From the NCBI GenBank assembly GCA_019120375.1, contig DWVE01000051.1:38617-102616 (forward strand): a DNA stretch of 64,000 bases. Reading direction: 5' to 3'. Each line of letters opens with the position of its first letter. Within the stretch, counting starts at the first letter, position 1. Source of the stretch: Allofournierella_A excrementavium (lineage in GTDB: Bacteria; Bacillota; Clostridia; Oscillospirales; Ruminococcaceae). Below are positions 58,581-64,000 of the stretch, one piece after another. Made by a program: the position numbers and the translations under genes. Under the pieces are notes generated by a model. It did not search any database and was not told where the DNA came from. It saw only the letters and a program-made list of their open reading frames with translations.

Positions 58581-59702
58581 ATGCCCCCTGTCAACGTTCT
58601 CATCAAGCCCGCCTCCTCCGCCTGCAACATGACCTGCGCCTACTGCTTTTACCGGGACGTGGCCAGCCACCGGCAGGAAGGCTTTCAGGGGATGCTCTCG
58701 CCGCGGCTCATGGAAGAGGTGGTCGCCGGCGCGATGGAGTTTGCCGAGCACAGCTGCTCCTTCCTCTTTCAGGGCGGCGAGCCCACCCTGGCCGGGCTGG
58801 ATTTTTACCGGCAGGTGGTGGAGCTGGTCAAAAAGCACGAAAAGCCGGGAGTGAAGGTCAGCTACGCCATCCAGACCAACGCCTTCCGGCTGGACGAGGA
58901 ATGGTGCGCCTTTTTCAAGGAGCACGATTTTCTGGTGGGCGTCTCGCTGGACGGGCCGGCGGAGCTGCACAACCTCAACCGCACCGATCCGGCGCAGAAC
59001 GGCACCTTCAACGACGTCATGCGCTCGGTGGCTCTGCTGAAAAAACACGGGGTGACCTTCAACATCCTGTGCGTGCTGACGGGCAAAAACGCCCGCAGCA
59101 TCGAGCGCATCTACCGCTTTTTCCGCAAGCAGGGGCTGGACCACATCCAGTTCATCCCCTGCCTGGAGCCGCTGGGCCAGGAGCGCGGGCGGGAGCGGTA
59201 CCATCTTTCCGTGGAGGAATACGGCGAGTTCCTCATCCGCGTGTTCGACCTGTGGTTCCAGGACCTGCTCAGCGGGCAGTATGTGAGCATCCGCCACATC
59301 GACAACTGGCTGCAGATCCTGCTGGGGGGCCAGCCCGAGGCCTGCGGCATGGTGGGCAGGTGCTCCATCCAGTTCGTGGTGGAAGGGGACGGCGGCGTGT
59401 ACCCCTGCGACTTTTACGTGCTGGACGAACTGCGGCTGGGCACGGTGGGGGAGAACTCCTTCGCCGAGATGGCCCAAAGCGCCGCCGCACGGCAGTTTTT
59501 GCAGTGTTCGACGCCGGTGCCGCCGGAGTGCGCCCGCTGCCGCTGGTACGTGCTGTGCCGCAACGGCTGCCGCCGGGACCGGCTGACCGGCGCGGACGGC
59601 CTGCCGGGGCGCTCCTGTTACTGCGACGCTTTGCAGCGGTTCTTCCGCGAGCGGGCCGGCCGCCTGCAGCAGGCCGCCGCCATCCTGGCGCGCTGGCGCT
59701 GA
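58581..59702 (+). CDS. Anaerobic sulfatase-maturating enzyme (radical SAM, SPASM)
   Basis: A 373-residue radical SAM enzyme that oxidises the active-site Cys (or Ser) of sulfatases to formylglycine without oxygen. It begins PPVNVLIKPASSACNMTCAY; the SAM cluster cysteines are C15, C19 and C22 (CxxxCxxCF/Y). FLFQGGEPTLAGLDFYRQVV is the GGE block. The C-terminal SPASM cysteines are seen in CGMVGRCSIQFVVEGDGGVY-PCDFY and in CARCRWYVLCRNGCRRDR followed by SCYC. ATG at 58581 after AAGGAAG. Its place behind one sulfatase and divergent from another makes the substrate assignment strong. Confidence 0.95.
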   Translation: MPPVNVLIKPASSACNMTCAYCFYRDVASHRQEGFQGMLSPRLMEEVVAGAMEFAEHSCSFLFQGGEPTLAGLDFYRQVVELVKKHEKPGVKVSYAIQTNAFRLDEEWCAFFKEHDFLVGVSLDGPAELHNLNRTDPAQNGTFNDVMRSVALLKKHGVTFNILCVLTGKNARSIERIYRFFRKQGLDHIQFIPCLEPLGQERGRERYHLSVEEYGEFLIRVFDLWFQDLLSGQYVSIRHIDNWLQILLGGQPEACGMVGRCSIQFVVEGDGGVYPCDFYVLDELRLGTVGENSFAEMAQSAAARQFLQCSTPVPPECARCRWYVLCRNGCRRDRLTGADGLPGRSCYCDALQRFFRERAGRLQQAAAILARWR

Positions 59703-59718
59703 GCCGCTTTTTCCAAAA

Positions 59719-59765
59719 CGAAACCGTCCCCCCGCCGGGCATCCGGCAGGGGGGACGGTTTTTTC
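59719..59765. terminator. Bidirectional terminator between anSME and AraC genes
   Basis: Stem AAACCGTCCCCCC/GGGGGGACGGTTT with an inner GCCGG/CCGGC hairpin and T-run. Confidence 0.88.
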
Positions 59766-59773
59766 TGTGTGGT

Positions 59774-60685
59774 TCACTGGGAGACCGGGGAGCCTTTTTC
59801 CTCCGCGTCCTCCCGGGCGGGCTCTTCCTGCGCGCCGCCGATGAGCTTGTTCTGGGCCATGACCCGGTATTTCGCCGGGCTCATCCCCTCCGCTTTGCTG
59901 AAGCGCTGGGAGAAGTAGCCCAGCGACGAGAAGCCGGTGATCGAGGCGATCTGCTTGATGGCGAAATCCGTTGTGCGCAGCAGATACTTGCTCTCCTCCA
60001 GCCGCAGCGTCTGGACGTACTGGATGGGGGACATCCCGTAGCTCTGGCTGAAAATGTGGGCCAGATAATACTTGTTGACCTGGATCTTCTGGGCCAGCTG
60101 GTCCAGCGCGATGTCCTCACGGAAATGGGCGTCGATGTATTCCTTCGCCGCGGCGGCCTTGTTCTGGTGGGTCAGGTCGGCCTCCTGCACGCGGGAGGTG
60201 ATGTTGGTCTGCCGCATCAGGCAGATGAGCAGGATGTCCAGCAGATGGCCGCACACTTCCTCGTAGTCGTTCTTCTTGTTCTTGGCCTCCTGCAGCATGG
60301 CCAGCAGATACCGCTGGATCTCCTCGGCGGCTTCGTTGAAGTGGATGATGCTGAAATCCTGTTTCGGGTCCAGTTCGGCGCTCATCTTTATCCCGCGGAT
60401 GCCGAGCACGATGTATTCCAGCGGGTCGTCCACCATGCTGGTCTCCGTGTGTTCGATGTTCGGGTTCAGGATCACCATGTCCCCCACGGACACCTTATAA
60501 TAGGAATCCCGTATCTGGAATTTGCCCGCACCGCCGATGACATAAAACACTTCGGTGAAATTGTGCGTGTGGGGGAAGCTGTACCAGTCGCCATTATATT
60601 TTGCGGAACTGATGTATAAAAGTTTGGCTCCCGAATTATGCAGCTGAAATTCCCGTTCTGTAAAATCGTAGCGATCTGTGCTCAT
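59774..60685 (-). CDS. AraC family transcriptional regulator
   Basis: A 303-residue regulator with an N-terminal cupin (FPHTHNFTEVFYVIGGAGKF, VSVGDMVILNPNIEHTETSM) for a sugar ligand and two C-terminal HTH units (DIALDQLAQKIQVNKYYLAH and TDFAIKQIASITGFSSLGYF, ending FSKAEGMSPAKYR). The acidic tail EEPAREDAEEKGSPVSQ is unusual. The start is taken at ATG 60685 (MSTDRYDF); the longer reading to 60943 has no ribosome binding site. Position next to the sulfatase-anSME genes suggests that it activates the glycan operons. Confidence 0.9.
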   Translation of the reverse strand: MSTDRYDFTEREFQLHNSGAKLLYISSAKYNGDWYSFPHTHNFTEVFYVIGGAGKFQIRDSYYKVSVGDMVILNPNIEHTETSMVDDPLEYIVLGIRGIKMSAELDPKQDFSIIHFNEAAEEIQRYLLAMLQEAKNKKNDYEEVCGHLLDILLICLMRQTNITSRVQEADLTHQNKAAAAKEYIDAHFREDIALDQLAQKIQVNKYYLAHIFSQSYGMSPIQYVQTLRLEESKYLLRTTDFAIKQIASITGFSSLGYFSQRFSKAEGMSPAKYRVMAQNKLIGGAQEEPAREDAEEKGSPVSQ

Positions 60686-60717
60686 AGCGCACCCCGATTT
60701 CCGACATCTTGCTTTAA

Positions 60718-60736
60718 TTTCACAGGTTTTGTGAAA
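60718..60736. promoter_or_regulatory. Inverted repeat downstream of the AraC gene promoter
   Basis: TTTCACA-N5-TGTGAAA, seven-base perfect arms, in the leader of the AraC gene, 33 bases before its start. Candidate autoregulatory site. Confidence 0.5.
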
Positions 60737-60748
60737 TGGTTTGTAATA

Positions 60749-60777
60749 AGTATACATATTTTCGCAGGAAAAAGCAA
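60749..60777 (-). promoter_or_regulatory. Promoter of the AraC gene
   Basis: Minus-strand TTGCTT (60772-60777), 17 bases, TATACT (60749-60754). Confidence 0.6.
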
Positions 60778-60930
60778 CTGCGGAACACCCGCAAAGTAAA
60801 TAAAATGTCCGCCGGGAGGGGGCGGGGGGCGAGGCGCATCCCTCCTCTGCCGGCGCATCTGCAAGGCATTGAGCCGCCGGGGCATCCCGATACCAACTGA
60901 AAGGCGGCGCGGATCGTTTCATTTGAGCGC

Positions 60931-60974
60931 AAAAAAGCAGCACCAGCCCGCTGCTGCGGCGGCTGGTGCTGCTT
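60931..60974 (-). terminator. Terminator of the C69 dipeptidase gene
   Basis: Stem AAGCAGCACCAGC with its complement, GC-rich loop, six T on the minus strand. Confidence 0.85.
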
Positions 60975-60994
60975 TGCTTTATATAGTGCGTCCC

Positions 60995-62455
60995 TCAGTT
61001 GTCCCCTCGGTGATAGCGGATCTTCATGTTCTCGGAGGCGTTCTTGAGGATCTGGGCAAGGGCCTTGTCCGATTCCTCCTTGACCATGCCGGCGATTTTG
61101 CGGTTGGCCTCTTTCAGAATTTCCGCAGGCTCGCCCTGCCGCACCTTCTCGTCGTACTCGTAGAGCAGCTGCTGGCCGCGGTTCATCACGGCGTTCACAT
61201 ACCGCTCGTCAAACAGCAGCGCCTTTCCGAAATGGGCGTCGGTCAGCGCGGCGATGAGCCGGCTGTGCCAGTACATGCTGTCGGTGGAGACCGTTTCGGT
61301 GGTGCCGCTGAGGTATCCCGGGAACTCGGTCACATTGGCGTACACCGGGAAGCAGGCCGTGAAGCCGCTGCCGCCCATGGACAGCCACTCCACGCCCTGA
61401 ACGGCCGCCGGCAGATACCCGCGGATCTGCATGATGCCGCAGACGTCGCTGTTGGGCACGCCGATGGTGCGGTACTTGCCCTTGCAGGCGGCGGTCTTGT
61501 CGTAGGGGTCGTAGGGCGTTCCCTGGTAATAGGAGCCCAGCAGATACCGCACGTCCTCCACCGTCACCTTGCGCTCCGGCACAAAGGACCAGGGGATGTC
61601 GTTGCTCTCGGGGGTGAAGTCGGCGCTGTCCCCGTCCCACTTGTAAGTGCGGGGCAGGAAATACCGGGCCATGAACCAGGCGCGGGGGGTGTTGTAAATG
61701 TGGTCCGCGTCGGAGTGGGAGCCGAAGGCCAGCCGCGGATTGAACTCCGCGCCGGTGTCCAGCGCCAGGCGGTACTTCTCCACGAACTCCCGCAGGTCTT
61801 TGGAGCAGAGATTCTCTTTCTGCTCGCCATAAGCGTCCGCAAAGTCGAAATGGTCCAGACCGAACTGGTTAGGCATCACCACCACCCGGTCATCCGGCAC
61901 CCGCCGGGCGATCCAGTGATGGCCGCCGATGGTCTCCAGCCACCAGATCTCATCGGCGTCCGCGAAGGCCATGCCGTTGGGCTCATAGGTGCCGTACTCT
62001 TCCAGCAGCGCGCCGGTGCGCAGCACGCCCTCCCGGGCACTGCGGATGTAGGGCAGCACCAAGGTCACCAGGTCCTCCTCGCCGATGCCGCCGGGCACCT
62101 CTTTCGTGCCGCGGCCCTTCTTTTCCTGATAGCGGACATAGGGGTCCGCGCCCACCACCCGGGCGTTGCTGGTGATGGTCTCGGTGGCGGTCATGGCCAC
62201 GTTGGTCTCGTTGATGCCACAGGCGGGCCACACGCCGTTGGCCTTGGACACGTTGGGGCAGTCGGTATAGCGCAGGGCCTTCTCCGGCAGCGCGACGGTC
62301 AGGTGAGAGATGACCGTTTTGTAGGTGGAAGCTCCCTCCCGGGCGGGGTGGGTCAAAAGGCGCTTGGCTTCAAAGGCGCCGTCGTCGTTGCGGGCAATGA
62401 TGGTGGAGCCGTCATGGGTGGCTTCCTTGCCCACCAGAATCGTTGTACAGGGCAT
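60995..62455 (-). CDS. C69 family dipeptidase
   Basis: A 486-residue N-terminal nucleophile hydrolase of the PepD family. The start MPCTTILVGKEATHDGSTII puts the nucleophile at Cys3, freed by removal of the first residues; GSTIIARNDD is the following family block, and later segments include NGVWPACGINETNVAMTATE and WWLETIGGHHWIARRVPDD. It should cleave broad-specificity dipeptides in the cytoplasm. GGAG lies before the ATG. Own promoter (TGGAAA 62594-62599, TATGAT 62571-62576 on the minus strand). Not obviously linked to the glycan genes. Confidence 0.92.
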   Translation of the reverse strand: MPCTTILVGKEATHDGSTIIARNDDGAFEAKRLLTHPAREGASTYKTVISHLTVALPEKALRYTDCPNVSKANGVWPACGINETNVAMTATETITSNARVVGADPYVRYQEKKGRGTKEVPGGIGEEDLVTLVLPYIRSAREGVLRTGALLEEYGTYEPNGMAFADADEIWWLETIGGHHWIARRVPDDRVVVMPNQFGLDHFDFADAYGEQKENLCSKDLREFVEKYRLALDTGAEFNPRLAFGSHSDADHIYNTPRAWFMARYFLPRTYKWDGDSADFTPESNDIPWSFVPERKVTVEDVRYLLGSYYQGTPYDPYDKTAACKGKYRTIGVPNSDVCGIMQIRGYLPAAVQGVEWLSMGGSGFTACFPVYANVTEFPGYLSGTTETVSTDSMYWHSRLIAALTDAHFGKALLFDERYVNAVMNRGQQLLYEYDEKVRQGEPAEILKEANRKIAGMVKEESDKALAQILKNASENMKIRYHRGDN

Positions 62456-62570
62456 ATGCGTCTCCTTTTCTTATGTGCATCTGTTCGGAATCGTTTTTCC
62501 GCCCCGCGGCAGAGCTTCGCAGCCGGGACTCGACGAAAAAACAGTTTTTCCCCTCTGATTCGACGCATTT

Positions 62571-62599
62571 ATCATAGCACGGATGCCGTGCCGTTTCCA
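62571..62599 (-). promoter_or_regulatory. Promoter of the C69 dipeptidase gene
   Basis: Minus-strand TGGAAA (62594-62599), 17 bases, TATGAT (62571-62576). Confidence 0.5.
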
Positions 62600-62629
62600 G
62601 CCCCGGGACGCCGGCGTTTTTGCATAAAG

Positions 62630-62658
62630 AAACCCCGGGAGACTATCTCCCGGGGTTT
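62630..62658 (-). terminator. Hairpin at the 3' end of the tRNA fragment
   Basis: Perfect 13-bp stem AAACCCCGGGAGA with its complement, loop CTA. It directly follows the CCA end of the tRNA fragment, so it was the terminator of the original tRNA gene. Confidence 0.8.
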
Positions 62659-62725
62659 GGCGGAGATGGAGAGATTCGAACTCTCGCGCGTTGTTTAGAC
62701 GCCTACCGCATTTCGAGTCCTGCGC
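62658..62725 (-). tRNA. 3' fragment of a tRNA-Ser(CGA)-like gene (attachment-site remnant)
   Basis: Reading on the minus strand gives an anticodon-loop-like CTCGAAA (62711-62717), a long variable arm with GCGT/ACGC, a perfect T arm (GAGAG-TTCGAAT-CTCTC), a 3' acceptor strand CATCTCC, discriminator G and encoded CCA (62658-62660). The 5' acceptor strand GGAGATG and a proper D arm are absent; the sequence upstream is unrelated. A class II tRNA with G discriminator and anticodon CGA is serine. Not a functional tRNA; most likely the att duplicate left by an integrated element lying to the right. Confidence 0.72.
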
Positions 62726-62730
62726 CAAAA

Positions 62731-63099
62731 AGGCTCTTGTAGAGAAGGGCGGGTCAAAACTGGTCAGTTTGTCCCCGGATTTTCGGCGGTGTCAAGCCGT
62801 TTTCAAGGAGCCAACCCCCGAAAAATGGCTATGGTACGAATCAAATCGCCACCCCCGGTTTTGGCCCCGTTTGGCAAGATTTTCTGGAAAAATGCAAGAT
62901 TTCATGCAAGATAATTTGAAGCCGTTTTGCCGCACGAACACTGGGTTTGCGCGCTGCCGACGGAAAACGGAATCCGCCAAATGCAAGATTTTGGGCCGAT
63001 TTTGTGTAGTATCTTTTCAAGTTTCAACAATTTGTATAGTTTTGGTGGAAAGCATGGTGGTTCTCCGGGTCCCAATTCAACACAAAGGAGAACCGAAAA
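62731..63099. other. Left end of a putative integrated element, non-coding
   Basis: About 370 AT-richer bases with no gene, carrying three copies of ATGCAAGAT and the promoter region of the double-HTH gene. No integrase gene is visible in the window. Confidence 0.5.
62892..62989. repeat. ATGCAAGAT direct repeats, three copies
   Basis: Exact copies at 62892-62900, 62904-62912 and 62981-62989, plus a partial GCAAGAT near 62874. Two copies are 12 bases apart. Candidate arm-type sites for an integrase or excisionase. Confidence 0.65.
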
Positions 63100-63735
63100 A
63101 TGAAGAAAAGCAATCTCTTTCAAGACACCCTGGAGCGGGAGATTCAGGACCTGCTGGCGCCCTATCCCGACCCCATGGGCCGCACCGACTTCCGCAAAGC
63201 CTGCCGCATCGGCACCCGCACCTCCATCTACCTGCTGCAGAGCGGCCTGGTGCCCTGCGAAAATACCGGCAAACAGACCCGCTGCTACAAGATCGCGAAG
63301 TCCGACGTGGCCGCCTACCTGCGCCGCCGCCTCACGGAGCCGGAGTACTACACCCCGCCCAGCGGCTGGTACAAGAACTACCCGGGCCACAAGCCCCCAG
63401 CCTTCAGCCTGAACGGCGCTCTTGTCCTCACCGACGCCACCCGCCGGCGAGTGCGCCGCTGGTACGAGAATCTGCTGGCCCGCCAGCCTGATGTGCTGGA
63501 TGCTCACCAAATCGCCCGGGTCACCGGCTACGCTTCCCGTACTGTCAGCCGCTGGTGCACCGAGGGGAGGTTAAAGGCGTTCCCGTACCAGCACACCTAT
63601 AAGGTGCCCAAAGAGTGGCTGCTGGAGTTCCTCACCTCCGAGGACTACAACAGCATCACCCGCAAGAGCAAGGAGCACTACGCCATGATCGCCGCGGTAG
63701 CACCGAAGCCGAGGCGGCCCAAGCAGAAAAGCTGA
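63100..63735 (+). CDS. Protein with two excisionase/MerR-like helix-turn-helix domains
   Basis: A 211-residue DNA-binding protein. The first HTH covers FRKACRIGTRTSIYLLQSGL and KIAKSDVAAYLRRR (about residues 28-75); the second covers VLDAHQIARVTGYASRTVSR, WCTEGRLKAFPYQHTYKVPK and EWLLEFL (about residues 133-180). Both end with the pattern of HTH_17 modules used by excisionases. Between them is a short linker with aromatic residues, and the C-terminus is basic. AAAGGAG precedes the ATG. It lies next to the tRNA fragment and repeats, so a role in controlling or excising the element is likely. Confidence 0.75.
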   Translation: MKKSNLFQDTLEREIQDLLAPYPDPMGRTDFRKACRIGTRTSIYLLQSGLVPCENTGKQTRCYKIAKSDVAAYLRRRLTEPEYYTPPSGWYKNYPGHKPPAFSLNGALVLTDATRRRVRRWYENLLARQPDVLDAHQIARVTGYASRTVSRWCTEGRLKAFPYQHTYKVPKEWLLEFLTSEDYNSITRKSKEHYAMIAAVAPKPRRPKQKS

Positions 63736-63745
63736 AAGACGGAGC

Positions 63746-63780
63746 AGGGTAGCATTTTCCGAGACGGAAAATGCTACCCT
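63746..63780. terminator. Perfect 16-bp hairpin after the double-HTH gene
   Basis: AGGGTAGCATTTTCCG, loop AGA, exact complement. No strong T-run, but located between convergent reading frames. Confidence 0.65.
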
Positions 63781-63798
63781 TGCTGTCGTTTGCAGGAA

Positions 63799-63954
63799 TC
63801 ATTGCTTTTTCAGCCGGAGATTGCATTGAAAAAGTTCATTAATTGCGCTTTGTATCTTCTTGTTTTGAACCCCTGCAATTTTCAACTGCATTGCGTATAT
63901 GATTCTCTCCCAAAAAACTATATCCAGCAGTTTATTCGAGGCGATACGTTCCAT
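63799..63954 (-). CDS. Small unknown ORF at the right edge
   Basis: A 51-codon reading frame on the minus strand, starting MERIASNKLLDIVFWERIIY and ending CNLRLKKQ. It looks like plausible protein (amphipathic helices, AT-rich codons), but there is no ribosome binding site before the ATG at 63954 and a stop lies five codons upstream, so it could equally be the tail of a broken gene of the element. Confidence 0.3.
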   Translation of the reverse strand: MERIASNKLLDIVFWERIIYAMQLKIAGVQNKKIQSAINELFQCNLRLKKQ

Positions 63955-64000
63955 AACCGCGTCAAATCACATTTTTATATGGTTTTTTGTGCTTTGCAAT

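Noticed and set aside
62658..62750. Complete functional tRNA-Ser gene
   Set aside because: The sequence expected to form the 5' acceptor strand does not pair with CATCTCC and the anticodon stem is broken by extra bases.

Overview
The window looks like a chromosomal segment of a GC-rich, anaerobic gut Firmicute, probably class Clostridia, order Oscillospirales (Faecalibacterium/Gemmiger/Subdoligranulum type). The evidence is a T-box riboswitch in front of thrS, RNase Y, acetate kinase, GTP-dependent PEP carboxykinase, a YtrA-type GntR/ABC operon, an oxygen-independent sulfatase-maturating enzyme, strong AGGAGG ribosome binding sites and consensus sigma-A promoters. The genus is inferred; no rRNA or other phylogenetic marker settles it.

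Layout. (1) 1-11086, minus strand: one long surface-polysaccharide operon of eight glycosyltransferase genes (one a two-domain GT2-GT4 fusion) ending in an ABC-2 exporter permease and its ATPase, which runs off the left edge. A divergent DUF4422 gene (11274) completes it. (2) 12206-15630: a MarR regulator, an unusual leader with three operator-like palindromes alternating with three hairpins, an amino-acid permease and a MalY-type C-S lyase. (3) 15686-19310, minus: a YtrA-like GntR repressor, ABC ATPase, two membrane proteins and a DUF1835 protein, with the operator lying on the promoter. (4) 19480-31872: housekeeping and metabolism: ackA and tmcAL (divergent), pckG, DUF1275 and DedA membrane proteins, pepP, two CobW-like GTPases, an orphan BlaI-type regulator, small proteins and a phosphoribosyltransferase. 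(5) 32045-45415: RNA and translation functions: rny, thrS with T-box, a beta-CASP nuclease, hemW, a BI-1 protein, lepA, isochorismatase, alr, ttcA-like, rplM and rpsI.

(6) 45416-51137: a lower-GC accessory stretch just downstream of rpsI with direct repeats, a small mobile-element-type ORF, a GH2 beta-galactosidase, a decayed cysteine-cluster gene and a 48-bp perfect palindrome. (7) 51138-60685: a host-glycan island. A minus-strand operon carries an ABC binding protein, a permease, a sulfatase and a GH112 galactosyl-N-acetylhexosamine phosphorylase. Divergent from it are a second sulfatase and the radical-SAM enzyme that matures sulfatases, followed by an AraC regulator. The inferred job is desulfation and phosphorolysis of mucin or milk type glycans. 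The transporter appears broken: the lipobox cysteine codon of the binding protein is UGA, the protein seems internally shortened, and the permease is an in-frame chimera of MalF-type and MalG-type halves. (8) 60995-64000: a C69 dipeptidase, then a 3' fragment of a tRNA-Ser-like gene that probably marks the end of an integrated element continuing past the right edge, carrying a double-HTH excisionase-like protein.
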